Shown here: positions 47,284 through 59,867 of the stretch, in pieces | Position numbering within the stretch: position 1 is the stretch's first letter | How the letters are laid out: every line of letters starts with the position of its first letter | Origin: Rugalucina vietnamica | Lineage: Eukaryota > Mollusca > Bivalvia > Lucinida > Lucinidae | Reading direction: 5' to 3' | Assembly (NCBI GenBank): GCA_964017185.1 | Contig: OZ024880.1 | Location: 32,826,329 to 32,890,328 of the forward strand | Length of the DNA: 64,000 nt | Made by a program: the position numbers and the translations under genes | Notes under the pieces: model-generated | The model's input: only the letters and a program-made list of their open reading frames with translations | What the model was told of the DNA's origin: nothing | Databases searched by the model: none

Positions 47284-47872
47284 TATTTTTAGCTATCGGG
47301 TCGTAGTAAATCGGTCAGCGACACAGGTAAGATATTTTTAGACGCGTAGTTTCCTAAATGAATACACTGTGATATTTTTAAACCAACATTCTGCCTCTCG
47401 CGACCTTGAAATAAATGTGTCAACATGGCCATCCATGTCATTGTCATGGGGAACAGATTGAATAAGTCATTAGGCTTCCGTTAGGTTCGTTACGAAAGCC
47501 GTCATATTACCATGATGAAAATAAGATTAATTTTTTTCCGAACTCTTGATAACAACCACTGCGCCACGGAGGCTTCTAAAAGATTAATTTTAACATCGTC
47601 GACCTGACCACAGTGAGATTGGAAACATTGTGTCCCATAAAACCATGATCAGGCTGGATAATCAACCAGGACATTCAATTATTCTAGCCACAATTTTATG
47701 AACAAACCCAGCAGATGCAGAAAGAAGACTGGTGCAGCCAGTCGCTTTTAGAATGACGGACACCGATATCAATCTAATCGTCCCACAAAATTTTTTTCGT
47801 CAGACTTGGTTATGGCGAATTTTCAACGGTTCACAAACTGTGTCCAGCATTCTTGTGTAACCACAGCTCCCC
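47284..47872. other. No gene seen
   Basis: Unassigned DNA; no splice-framed exon found. Confidence 0.4.
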
Positions 47873-48100
47873 AACCTACGGGGAAGGGTGGGGATTATGA
47901 CTTTCCAGAGTTTTCAATGCCCTCAGCTAGAGACCTCTAGTCGAAACCGTGCTGTTCGTCCTGCCCTTCACGATAGAAAATCTCCTTGGGGCGGGGATCT
48001 TAATACCCAAACACCATCATTTCCCCTGCATTGCCAGGACAATGAAAAACTGTCCCGCACTTTAGACCGGCTATCCCTCACCCTTCCCCATAGGTGAGGC
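47873..48100. mobile_element. Small inverted-repeat element
   Basis: 'cctacggggaagggtgggg' near 47875 faces 'cctcacccttccccatagg' near 48078. Confidence 0.5.
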
Positions 48101-48310
48101 GTGATTACAAATGATTGGTGCGTTATGACTATAATCCTTGCATTGTTTATTGTCATCTTCTCGTGACATGCATTGTCCAGCCTTCGAAACACAGACCAAA
48201 ATGTGACCGTTGACACGCCATGCTACTGAATCGCATTTAAATATTAAGAATATGCAAGTGGTATTTTGTCCTCATAGGCGCTTTGTTTAACTGAACACAT
48301 ACAAAAGCAT

Positions 48311-48480
48311 CAGGAAAACGTGTCCCTCATGGATACCATGCATCTTCAACCCCGCTTTAGAAAAAAAAAACTGGGGTTTGCAGGGGTATACCTAATTTTC
48401 TTATTTTTGATCCAAAACATACCTTGTGGGTATTCGGTTCTAACGTGTACCCACAATGTATGTTTGAGCAAAACTATTAA
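48311..48480. mobile_element. Family B MITE
   Basis: 'ggaaaacgtgtccctcatgg' start, 'tgatccaaaacataccttgt', 'ggttctaacgtgtacccaca'; one side of the centre palindrome is shortened. Confidence 0.6.
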
Positions 48481-48489
48481 GAATTTCAT

Positions 48490-49440
48490 TTTTTGTTTGG
48501 TGAAATTTCAATATTCACCATTGAAAAAAAAATCTCTATTGCATGGCCATGTTTTTGTAATGGGTTTACTGTAAACAATCCATCCAGTTTTATGTACATG
48601 TAGGATAAACTTGACCTTACAAACACCAAAGCTTCCTCCTTTTGAAGTAAACAATAAAGTCGTTTAACTTTAGGAAAATATGAATACTTTGTAACACAAG
48701 TACACAACACGGTATAGTGAATGGAATAAAATGTGCACCCTGAACGATAATTCAACAATGACTGGTCATTATTTAGCATGGTTGTCACGAATATAAAACT
48801 ATATAATAGGAATATGAGCCTGGACCCCAGAGATTATTTTTGTTATTATCTTAATATTTGTTTACCATGGTTATGATGGACATTCTAGTTGAAACCTGTC
48901 TTTATGCCTTTTAAAGTTATTCCCTTTTGAATTTCAAGAGGGAGAGAAATGATTTAATAAATAGTTGTATCTGTTAATTAAAAAGCCGACATGCCAGCGA
49001 CAAATGAATCAGTGTAAAGATAAGTTGAAGATAGTAGATTGATGGTTAGTTTTGTCAGACTGGTAATGGCTTAACATCCCAGTCAACAAATGTCCATTTG
49101 TGTCGAGACAGAGACATAGCTGCAGGCGAGTTAATGAGTCTTGCTCAATGACACAACACACGACAGGTTTTACACGACAGCTGGGTTAAAATTTACATTG
49201 TTTCTAGTCTATGTCTTCGTTTAACACAGCCGTTAACACAACAAATCATTCGGTCAATTCGATTAGCTTTGGGGTTTAATGTCAGACAAATCTTCATGTT
49301 GTCTTACGGAAGTTCAGTTCCCCTCTTTCTAATACCATCAAGTATTTGAAAATAAAATCTGAAACATGACATCGCTGGTCCGAGAAGTTGTCTACGGAAA
49401 AGCCTCATGTGCAATATGGTGTTCAGAAGCTGGGAGAGTC
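48490..49440. other. No gene seen
   Basis: AT-rich DNA with no recognised feature. Confidence 0.4.
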
Positions 49441-49448
49441 CATCACGA

Positions 49449-49590
49449 AAACATGTCCGCGTTAACCTTTTATATAGCAAAAATGGGATATGCAGGGCTA
49501 TACCTATTTTTCTTATTTTTGCTCCAAAACATAGATTGTGGGTCTCGGCGAGGCGGTTCTAACGTGGTTCGACATTCAATGTTTTTAGCA
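49449..49590. mobile_element. Family B MITE, partial
   Basis: 'gaaaacatgtccgcg', 'ttgctccaaaacatagattg' and 'ctcggcgaggcggttctaac' present. Confidence 0.6.
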
Positions 49591-49717
49591 AAAATATTTA
49601 AAATCTGTATAACGCATGGGCAAGTTTGTGACACAGTTACTATATACTTATGTTGTTGGTGTGCATGAGCAAATGAGCCAACAAGCGGATGTCCTGACGG
49701 CAGAAATGTGCTAATAT

Positions 49718-49962
49718 ATGAGCCGCCTCATGGGAAAACCAACAATCCCCATAGGCGAAAACAAAGACGCAGATCAGCTTCGCGCGGTAACCGCGAAGCT
49801 GATCAGCGCCTTTGTTTTCGCTGCTCGGATAGTACAATTCCTCTTCTACTTAAGTTAAATCCAAAATTTCAAGCTTCTGGCTATTTTATGTGCTTGTACA
49901 GGCTGGTTAGTGTCAGACCTGTTTGAAAACCACATTGTTGGTTTTCCCACGAGGCGGCTCAA
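49718..49962. mobile_element. Family A MITE, well preserved
   Basis: The ends TGAGCCGCCTCATGGGAAAA and the inverse of TGAGCCGCCTCGTGGGAAAA. Core hairpin 'gcgaaaacaaagacgc' to 'gcgcctttgttttcgc'. Confidence 0.8.
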
Positions 49963-50701
49963 TTATAACTTGGACAACGATGGTTGATCATACATGCTAA
50001 TATGATTACATTGTAAACGAAGCAAACTCAAGGTCATCGATCCAAAAATACTTCGTTGTCACTCTCTGGCTAAAAATAAATATAAGCGCGTATAAAGTAT
50101 CAAGGTAAATTTAAGGTCGATCGATAGTTTAACGACGATATCGAGGGTATATTGAAAGTAAACAGAATTATTTCCTCAGGCTTATCAATATTTATAGAAA
50201 GACACCACTCCTCACAGAAAACTTGTAATACATCTAGCTTAGCTTGTAGACCTGTAGCACCTTTAGATATGAATAATGATTTTTAGGTTGATATATTCCG
50301 GATACGTACACAGAAAATATAGGATGACATTATTTTAGTACATGTATTACAAACACATCATTGTGAACAATCAGGCAAAAGGCCCATAGGGTGTAAACTG
50401 TCTATAGGGTGACGAGCATGCTAGTTTATCAGTTTGAATTTGAGGCATCTGTGTATTATAGTAAGGTGTTCACACATAAAACAGTATTGCAATTACATAA
50501 AGTGTGGTTACTGTTTGGTAACACCCAAATGCAGCGGTAGGCCTACATGTATATTCAATTGTATGATTAACATATTTTAATTCTCATGTATATTATGGAA
50601 TAGAGACGGACGAAAATAACTGGTTAAAATGAGATTATACACAAGCGTTGCCTCATATCCGTCCCACTTGCTTTAACCATAACTATATATACTTATATAT
50701 A

Positions 50702-50763
50702 AGGCCGAGTTGACCCGGCCGAGCTGACCCGGGCCGACTTGACTCGAGGCCGAGTTGACCCGG
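50702..50763. repeat. Inverted array of GGCCGAGTTGACC
   Basis: Four copies of GGCCGAGTTGACC or one-base variants, the reverse complement of the array at 29846-29928. Confidence 0.8.
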
Positions 50764-50959
50764 ATTCGTGGGGAAGTTGTTTAAAGCGGTCATTTCACAC
50801 ATAGGTGCATTACACGAGACTAGACGAAAATGCCTTGCATTGTACTGAAGAGAAGCCTCCTTAGTATGGTGGAAGGATCCAAGTTGTGACTGAATCAATT
50901 AGATTATGGATACACACAGCTTGTCAGTTATTCATACTACAGATGATCCTTATCTCGAA

Positions 50960-51105
50960 GAATAGGTGTTGTAGAAATCAACACTCTTTGGCTTTTCAGA
51001 TGCCTTCAGCTAGCAAAGAAGCGTACAAAAGTATCCCTTTCCACAGACTATCAGGGACTGGAATGACCTCCCTGATTCTCTGATCTCCTCTGCTGAAATG
51101 TCTGA
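50960..51105 (+). pseudogene. LINE ORF2 C-terminal relic, left part
   Basis: FQMPSASKEAYK, then after a frame change QTIRDWNDLPDSLISSAEMSD. RDWNxLP is a hallmark of the end of CR1/Jockey-type LINE ORF2. The reading continues at 51740 after the inserted MITE with DDCVSKFASLVRARD. Confidence 0.7.
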
Positions 51106-51734
51106 CAGCTGGGGATAATTCTCAAATATGGAGACAATCTCCATATCAGGGGAATGTCTTTGTTTTTAGGAGACAAGTTATGTTAAAAAATAGCTACAGT
51201 ACCAAACAATTAGATGTCCCTCGATCAGGAGAATGTCTCCCATTTTGGAGACTAAACAGGTCTTGGATTCGGGGGACATTCTCCCCATCGGGCGACAGTA
51301 TGAAAAATGTCATATTTGAGACATTTTCAGACTGTCTTGCGCATTTTACTACGAAAAAGCGCATGTTAAAACAAGTTGGGAAGACACCAGTCCAGCAAGA
51401 CCTAAATTTAATCTGTTGCATCAAAGAAATTCACCGTTGCGATAAGTACAGAGGTTTGGGACAGACCCTGGTATAGCCACTAGATTAAAAACTTGGAAGC
51501 ATTGTCTATTTTCTTGGCGATTTTAAAATTAAGCATGGTTACTTTTACGATAAATTTTCAAGCAGAAGGTACAAACTTTAATCTGAAACTTTTTATTTAG
51601 GTCATTTCCTGTCTCCCGATCGGGGGACAAAATTTTAACACATCGTTTATAATTTGATCAAAATGCATTAGACTCTATGGCAGTGTCTTCCGATCAAGAG
51701 AATGTCTCCATTTTTTGAGAAATATCCCCAGCTG
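51106..51734. mobile_element. 629-bp MITE, CAGCTGGGGATA ends, 5-bp duplication
   Basis: Inverted ends of about 40 bp (CAGCTGGGGATA, then TTCTCAAA and ATGGAGACA). TCTGA lies on both sides (51101-51105, 51735-51739). Removing it restores the LINE reading frame across the site, which confirms the boundaries. Confidence 0.88.
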
Positions 51735-51739
51735 TCTGA

Positions 51740-51790
51740 TGACTGTGTGTCAAAGTTTGCATCTCTTGTGAGAGCCAGAGACCATACATG
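51740..51790 (+). pseudogene. LINE ORF2 C-terminal relic, right part
   Basis: Continues the frame of 50960-51105: DDCVSKFASLVRARD. Confidence 0.6.
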
Positions 51791-51799
51791 TGATATTTT

Positions 51800-53226
51800 C
51801 TTTCTTCACGGTCGGGAGATTTCCAGTTTGAAAATCGTAATATTTGCTACACATCGGGAGGTTTATTATTTCGTGGTCATGACTGATATTACATCGTCAA
51901 ATTGTACTGGAGGCTGATCAAGCTTATTCTCTCTCTTTTTTTTTTTCTAGATGCTTTTGAAGCCGAAGAATGAATAATAAAAATGAATAGCTTGTAAATT
52001 CATACCATTCTATTATAACAAAATAAAAATTGTACATACAAACATTCGAATACTGAAGTGCTTAAGTCCAATGTCAGTACTACAGTCAAAGGGATTTTCT
52101 TTGGACTCACTGCGGTACACACTCCATGATAGTTTTTTTGGTCATTCCGTTATTATTTAGATTACAATAATTATTATTTTAACACAGGGTCTATTTTCAT
52201 TACACTTGAACGCACATGTTGATGAGCAATTAAATAGCTGACACCCGACTTGTTAAACCAATTAATCAGCTTTAATCCCTCTTGTAAAAACATCAAGTAT
52301 TGATAATCCAATTATTCAGACATTATGACACATCCGAAAATAGCCACAGGTAATATACACATAATCTGGGTCAAGATATCACGCAGCGTCTTCAAGTCAA
52401 CTACCGTATTTACCATCCTATAAGTTAAAAATTGGACTGTTGGATAAAAAAACAATTGCAAACAGCTCAAATAGGGGACTTCGGCAGATCGGGGGACCGT
52501 CGGGAGTGGGCCCTTGAAATCCCTAAAATACGCCGAGATCGGGAGATATCACATGTATGCCAGAGACTAATTTCCCTCCTGGCGCACCCCCCTGGTGAAG
52601 TATTGTCAATTTGGTGTATCACCAGTAAACCATAGAGATTCAGATACTATTTTTGCGGAATTGAATGCAATGCCCAGTGGGTGTGGTTTTGTCAGTTTGA
52701 CATTTTACCAGTAAACTATGGGTGGCAAAACACCACCAACAATTGCTAAAACTGGTCTGTCTCAGCAAACATGCAGATATCAGTTAGTGGTAGGGGAAAG
52801 ATATTGATTTATGGAGTATCTATAAATTTATAATGTTCTATAACAGGTAATGTGTCTGCAAAACGTTACTGAATGAAAACCGCATCACGAAACTGTGTCC
52901 ACATTTTTGTCATGGGCCTGCGCTATTAAATGTCACTTTTAGTTTTTGTGTAGTTAGAACTCTGGAACTCTGAACCAATGTTTTGGCAAAATTGTCATTT
53001 TATAGCGTATTCATGAAATGGACCCTGTTTATCCTAACTAGTTATGTGTACAGGGATTGTTTTTCAGGTGTCTCATCATAATATCAATTTTTAATGTGAT
53101 GAACATTTCCAAACTAATACCCGTTAAGTTGCTAATTTTCCTAATCTGACAGAAAGGCCCTAGGGGCCCATCTTAAAACTGTCAAAAAATCTGGTGTTTC
53201 ATTATAATTTTTTATGTTTTTTGCAG
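51800..53226. other. Presumed upstream intron of RPS19
   Basis: The first coding exon begins exactly at its ATG after a splice acceptor, so a 5'-UTR exon must lie upstream, here or farther left. I could not place it. A ~60-bp string near 52570-52640 recurs inverted near 17396-17460. Confidence 0.4.
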
Positions 53227-53294
53227 ATGGGTGTGTCAGTAAAAGATGTCAGCCCCCATGACTTCACAAGGGCTTTTGCAGCCTTTCTCAAGAA
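53227..53294 (+). CDS. RPS19: Ribosomal protein eS19 (RPS19), first coding exon
   Basis: 68 bp after acceptor 'tatgttttttgcag', with ATG as its first codon, ending before a perfect donor gtaagt. It encodes MGVSVKDVSPHDFTRAFAAF then LK and two bases of the next K, clearly the N-terminus of eS19 (human MPGVTVKDVNQQEF...). One residue after M is missing relative to human. Allowing for that codon, the exon end equals human c.71, so the intron position is conserved. The protein is part of the small ribosomal subunit head and is needed for 18S rRNA 3' maturation. The gene continues at 61745. Confidence 0.95.
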
Positions 53295-55548
53295 GTAAGT
53301 ACATTTCTGATCTTAAGAGTGTTCGTGAAAAGTGCCAGTCTGTCTGTTAGACAAAATCATCAAAATTTCATTCTGTCTGTCTGTCAGATAAATGTCTGGA
53401 AAAATTACTCAAAGGGGGTGTTACAAATGTGCCCACGCATGGATTTTCTTTAAATTTTACAAATACGTAGGTCATCATATATGAGCTACGAAAATGTATA
53501 TATTGAATTAAATAATTAATTATAGGACTCAGGAGGCAACCTTGGCTCACTCCCACAATGACATGATACCCGCCCTCATCTTTGTGTGTCCTAAAATTTA
53601 AGTTTTATAATTTTCTAAAATTTGTCAAGTGGATTGGCTCGAGAACATCCCAGGCATTATACTTATACCGTAAAATCATTTTACAGAAGTATTAAATTGA
53701 TTTCCTGATTAAATAATTATGAAATTTCTCATTTTTTTCTCGAAAATTTACAAAAAATACCAAATTCAACTTAAAAGATAAATATGTTCCAGTCTTTGTC
53801 AAGATACCATATTTGCATAAAAACATGCCATATATATCCTCTTGATATGAGAAAAATTTCATGATAATTCAAAGCCGGTAACATTGTCATTTTTTACGTT
53901 GTATACATGTAGGTCACTTTTCATAATTTTAACAAAATGTTGAAATTGCTCCAAATCATCGCAAATAGGTTTTGGATCATGACCATAATGCATATTTCTG
54001 ACGCACATTGTGATAAGACAATCCTGAATGGCATACATGTAGTTACATTTATGTAACTGAGTGGCCACCTGTTGGCAAATAGCCATTCTCTTTGCAAATT
54101 GTACATTCTCTTTGTACAAGTAACTATTTGTTATTTTGCTTGTTTTCCACGTGGGATTTTAGGTTGAACCTTGGTTCTAATTGCAGCAGCTTCTGGTCAT
54201 TGCTTATGTTTGCCAAAAAGATGTTATTCATGATGGTTTTCTACCATCTGTTTTTCACAATTGACTGTTTTCTTTAGGTTTAGAACGATATAAAGTAATT
54301 CTAAAATAGCAGTGAGACCAAATGGCTTACAGTTTGCCTTCAGTTGAATCAATGCTGAAAGCTCTGGACTCGGAATTATTCTATTGAGGAAATAATAGAG
54401 GATGTTTAACTTTGTTTAACTGATAATCATATGTTATGCTTCTCGTATAGGAGTGAGACAGGGAGGTCCATGTGGAATTGTCTCGTAGTGATAAACTGAA
54501 TCTGATATTATTATTTCTCACTCTTGGACCAAATGTATTTTCTTGTAAAAACACAAGTGGAAATATAGACAAATGTTCACTGTATATTACTTTATCATAC
54601 TGTACCAGTTCCATGTTTTAATTCTTTAGAGGGAAAGCTAGAGTACCTGACCTCCTATATCTCTTACTGTACCCAAATTTTATAACTTTGATTTTCAACA
54701 AACGATCTGATTTTGATCTTTACAAGAGATTAAAACAGAAATAAATTCTGTAAAGTCATATGCCATAAGTATTTTAAGCATTTAGCCTTCAGTCAAATGC
54801 AACATCTCTGCATTACATATGTTACCCACATAAATGCTTGCAAAATAAACATCAAACCAAAATCTCCTATAAAATGTATGCATTTAGGCTGATTATGAAG
54901 TATGTTTCATCGTTAAAGCAAGTCCACTTCCTATATTCACATTCCTATGGATCTTATTCAGCATATTAAATGTATATTGTACGTTACATACATTACATCA
55001 TTCAAAACTGAATATTAAAGTTTAGGCCAAAAAAAAAAATAAAAATGTTTCTCAGGCACCGCCGCATCTGTCTGAAACCCCCCGCATTACCCCTTTTTAT
55101 CGTCTCAAAAAAAAAAAAATAAATAAAATAGCGCATCTGATACAAATCTTCGTTTTTGTCTTTGGCGATCAAGGAGATAAAGCCAAGCGCTTGCAAAGAG
55201 GCATGGAAAGCGTCTTCATGATTTTGGGTTAATACAAAACATTTTTTTTTTTGGACGGAAACATTTTTACTTTCGGATTCAAGCCGTTTCTTCCCAAGGT
55301 TGTTTCGGTCCAGTTTGTTTGAAGAAAAAAAAAAAACTAGTATGGTGGAATGATTGTACCCTTAGAGGGTAGGGTAGGGAGGAATCCTTGTACAGGAGGA
55401 TGGTTCATTAATAGGGTGGGTGTATCCTAGGAGCTAAGGTAGTGTGGAACCCTGGTAAGTTAGGGTAGTACAAGGCGCCGTTTTACCCTAATATATTCCT
55501 GTATGGCAGTTAAGGCGTTTATGTGCGGATGAATTCACTGTTAAAAAG
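53295..55548 (+). other. RPS19 intron 1, first part
   Basis: AT-rich intron sequence; short frames on both strands have no protein likeness. No snoRNA-like box pair was seen here. Confidence 0.5.
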
Positions 55549-57075
55549 ATCGTTTGCAGGGCATTCGCCAAGGTTCAATTTTCTTACAGTTTCTCTTTAT
55601 GGTAAAAAAAAATTAAAGCCGTTGTCAGGCGTTTGCCAAGGAGCGATTTTCTTACAGTTTCTCTTTATTGTACATTGAGAACAATTAATGGTAATTATCT
55701 TTTGCATATTTAAAACTGACAGAGCAGGTTTTCTAATAGAAAGCATAACGTGTTTACGAACCGTGTCGGCTGCGTGTATATTCACGAGTGATAATTGCCA
55801 TTTCAGTAATTTTTAGACGGACACAATCCACCGCTCGCGAAGCGTGGATGACACATTGTTTTCTTAAGATTAGCCATAAAAGTTGTGAAAATAAGCCAAA
55901 AGCACTAGGGGATTATCGATAGACCATAACGAGGCGGTAAACACAGGCTGCTGTAGGCTATTTGTGACAACTGTTACGCAACGTTGCTCACTTTCGACGG
56001 CGACACAAACCATAGGTTTTTTTTAAGCATTGGGACACCTACATCTTGTATAATTCTATCCGATCAGAAAATGCGTTTGTGCTTTCTCGATTAAGATCGG
56101 CGAATTAAAATAATTGTAAATAAGGAATCGGCAATGACACTTGTCCGCGTTAAATATCCGGGTGCGCCAATAAGTCAAAGGCGGAACAGCAACATTAGCG
56201 TGGTGTTACGGACGCTTTTTTCACATTAAATCGTTGTAGATCGTTTTTAATTGATTAAAATGGTATCCGGACAAAATTCCCCCCGGACAGAATCCCCCCC
56301 ACTCTTTTTTGATGACTAGGACAGAATCCCCCCCAGTATATCTTGCAAATAGGACAGAATCCCCCCCCCCACCCCTTCTCAGACAGAATCTACTTCAATA
56401 ATTGAGCAATCTTTGAATTTGTTTAGATATTATTAACTTGACTATAATAAGTGGTGATTAGAGAAAATTAAATATGACAATGTGCTTATTTTTGATACCT
56501 TTTACTATAACTTAGTAAATTACTCAACACATAGAAGTTTGTCTCACCTCATTTTTGCTATTAGCAGTAATTATAACATATTAATATGCAGCTTTCTTTA
56601 AAAAATAAAAACCAAACAACATAATTATCCAATCATTAGCAAACAATGAATAAATAAACTTTTTTGATGCAAAAATAATTGACCTATAGCTGTAAAATGT
56701 AACAATATGATTATGGAGATTCTGCCTGGGAGTGGGGGGATTCTGTCCTATTTGCAAGATATACTGGGGGGGATTCTGTCCTCGTCAACAAAAAAGAGTG
56801 GGGGGGATTCTGTCCGGGGGGGATTTTGTCCTACACTCGATTAAAATATTGAAACAAGCAAAATTTCACTTTTGTTTATTCCATTTTACAAGGACTCCGG
56901 GATAAACCGCCAATTTGCTCGATTAAGCAAATTAACACGCCGTATAGGCGCTTTTCCCCACCCACAAAAACTACATGAACTTTGATCAGCCTGGTCCGAC
57001 TCAGTAGATTGTTTGCTCTACGCGCTTCACCTATAACTCGCATGCGACTTGTGGACCCCGACCAGCGCCTTATAA
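55549..57075. repeat. Family H relative, interrupted by a fold-back element
   Basis: It starts with two 'tcgtttgcagggcattcgcc' units, then 'gtgtcggctgcg', 'ggggattatcgatagacc', and, after the insertion at 56266-56832, 'ttttccccacccac' and 'cccgaccagcgcc'. The order is shared with 32490-33640. Stretches of 'agtagggt' minisatellite lie on both sides (55340-55480, 57090-57260). Confidence 0.6.
56266..56832. mobile_element. Fold-back element with GGACAGAATCCCCCC repeats
   Basis: Each ~105-bp arm holds four copies of GGACARAATCCCCC-type motif plus 'agtatatcttgcaaatagga', in inverse order on the other side. The AT-rich centre has no coding capacity. Confidence 0.8.
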
Positions 57076-57879
57076 GTTATAACGGGTCTGAAGTGTACAC
57101 TAGTAGGGTGGGATGCGTGTATAGCTATACCCTGAGAGGGTAGGGTATGGAGGAACCCTAGTAGGGCATGATGGTTCACTAGTAGTAGGAGTACCCTAGG
57201 AGATAACGATAGGGGAAACCCTAGTAGGGTATGATGGTACACTAGTAGAGTGGGTGGCAATCGCTGAAAGGTGAATTGAGGATCTGTCATCAGGACAACA
57301 ATTCTGTAATACTCCATTATTGGTGGTGTTCTCATGGACCTGAATTGTTATTAGCTGTAAAAGTCATGGAATAAATGCCGCCTGAAAGATGTATCCAGCA
57401 AAGTTCGAAACGTCTACGAAACAATTTCGTTTCGCTCAAAAAACAAAAACAAGTTTTGATAAGTTTAACCTCGTTTTCGGACTTACTTTCACTTTCCACC
57501 TACGTGAATGGAGAGCTCACGAAACTCGTAATTTTTACTTGTTTAATGGAATTGTCATTCAAAAGTAAGTAAATTATGATGTTTTGTATGTTGTATTCAA
57601 ATTAGCAATAGCAATATTTCTGGCTTATTCTGCGTAGAAGTTGAGATTGATTTGAAATTGAGCGTTCGCCCGATCGCAAATTAGTATTGTCTTGCCTTGT
57701 ATCGTAATGTTCCCCCGTCGATTTATCGATGCACCTCGTTTTAACCCCGAGAAAGGGTATTACCCCCGGTATTACCACCACCAAAGTGACCAGACCCCAA
57801 TGATAGAGCTACACTGTCTGCCACCAACCATCACCTTGAAATATTTACTGTATTCCTATCACTGAGGTTGTTGTTTTTG

Positions 57880-58014
57880 GAGAAGAGAAGCCAGTCAAAT
57901 GCTGAGCACCAAGTAAGGTAGCCACTGATACCATTTTAAAAGTCTTTGGTATGTCCCAGCTGGTATTGAACGCACAAACTCCCACTTCCAAAGCCAACGC
58001 TGTAACCATTATGC
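57880..58014 (-). mobile_element. tRNA-headed SINE, diverged
   Basis: On the - strand: 'ggcataatggttacagcgt' (A-box-like), 'gttcaataccagctggg' region, then 'aatggtatcagtggctacct' and 'ttggtgctcagcatt'. Confidence 0.6.
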
Positions 58015-58069
58015 CAGATGAGAGTCTGGTATTTCGACAGGAACATCATAATAGAAAATACAACCCACA

Positions 58070-58215
58070 GGTAAAGCTATGTTGTACAGTGGTATACATA
58101 TATTTTTGTATTTTTGCTTTAAGACAGATTATGGGTGATGCAGCTCTAGTGCATACCCACAATCCATTTTTTTGAGCAAAATTAGAAAAATATCAATTTT
58201 TTTCACGCATGTTTT
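58070..58215. mobile_element. Family B MITE, diverged
   Basis: 'aaagctatgttgtacagtgg', 'ttgctttaagacagattatg', 'tgcatacccacaatccat'. Confidence 0.5.
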
Positions 58216-58219
58216 CCCG

Positions 58220-59860
58220 GTTGCCAAAAAAAAAAAGTGGCCTCATCTGTTTTTTGGTGAAAAAAAAAAAAAAAAAAAAAAAAACCTGCCTGCCTCATCT
58301 GTTTTTTCCAAAAAGTGCCTGAGAAACAATTGTATTTTTTTTTTTGGCCTTATATTTTCTTGGTAAAAATAGGTTTAATAAAATAGGTTCTGTCATATCA
58401 TGACAAACGCCTTGTAGACAAATTAGTTTCCTTTCATACAAATACAAACATTAATCTGCATATTATGTGTTCTTATCGGTTGCACAAGCCTGCAAAAGTA
58501 CTAAGATAGGGTTTGCATCAAAATAAAACATTGAATGATGAATAAATGTCAGAAAAACAGATTGGGTTATGAGCTTATAATCTTTTCTTGAGATTAATAT
58601 CGCGGTACATGTATTGTGATGTTCAATGAAATGTAATTTCTTAATTTATAATGTTGTAACATGCTAATTTAATAAGGATAAGATGAATGCAATTGAACAG
58701 CCACATGATTTAGCATGTGTATTAACTAGTTACATATAACATCCTTTTAAAATAAGAAGAAAAAGTTCAGCATTTAAAGATCGTATCATATGAAAATTGT
58801 TCACAGTACATGTTTGCGCTAAATGTAACATATGTAACAAATTGAAAGGGTTCTGAGAGACAACTTCTGAATTCAGGAAGATCAATAATATTGCATTTTA
58901 AACCCTGCAGTTATACTAATGTGATGTTTAAACACAAAACTTTATTGAAATCTTTAAATTTTTTTTAGTCTGTCCAAATGGTAACTTATGTAACAGGGTA
59001 TAAGGTCTGTGTGTTGGGTTTTATTAAAAGCATGCTATAATAATATAAATGATTTATAATAAGTCTACAGTAAAACTCCTACAGTCATAAATCATTTATT
59101 AAAGTACTTTGTAATTATTAGTGAACAAGTTAACATTTTGATGAATAAGGGTCATGTGTAATGAAAGTAACAAAACACCATGTTACCGGTCCACGATTTT
59201 CGTGAAATTTCACGAATATATTTCTAACATATGTGGGCAGTTTTTATTTTAAAATGGTGTCTTGACAAAGACTGGAACACAAGAAAATTTTAATTCAAAT
59301 TCTACCTCTTTTAAAATAAGCAGGTAAAAATTGGGGTTACATGTACATGAAAATGATAGCTCCGCCACTATCTTGATACCAACAAAGTCATTAATAGTAT
59401 CAGCAAACTTACCAATGACTACTTTATTTCTGGAAAGCTTCCAACATTTGCTTCATGAATTGTTGGTCACTATAGAAACGTTTAAAGTGGGGTGCCCTTA
59501 GCTATCGTAGTGACGTCAATATTACGTCATAATTTGCCAGTGGAATTGAATTTATAAGGGAATACACCATTATTATAGCAGTCATAACCAAGACAATTAA
59601 TGCACATAATTTCATAAAATTCCATGCGTGGGCAAACTCCCATGTTAATTTCCCATACCCTGTAACAGGCCCTTACAATGATCAAGTATTGAACTGTCAT
59701 ACGAATTGGGTTTTGTCCTGCGAAAAATTGCAGTCTACCAGATAACTGTCCTGACCTGCAGTTGGAAAAAAAAAAGATTTCACAGAGACTGGTTTACTGT
59801 AATGTAATGCATGATAGAAAAAAAAAAAAAAAAAAAAAAAATGTTTTCAAATGTTTTTTT
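58220..59860 (+). other. RPS19 intron 1, middle part
   Basis: A-runs near 58261-58284 and 59820-59840; otherwise AT-rich intron. A TGATGA near 58532 with flanking CATTGAA/TTCAATG was checked for a snoRNA and lacks a D box. Confidence 0.5.
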
Positions 59861-59867
59861 GTTAAAT

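Noticed and set aside
58525-58625. Third C/D snoRNA (TGATGA with pairing flanks)
   Set aside because: No D box at the required place.
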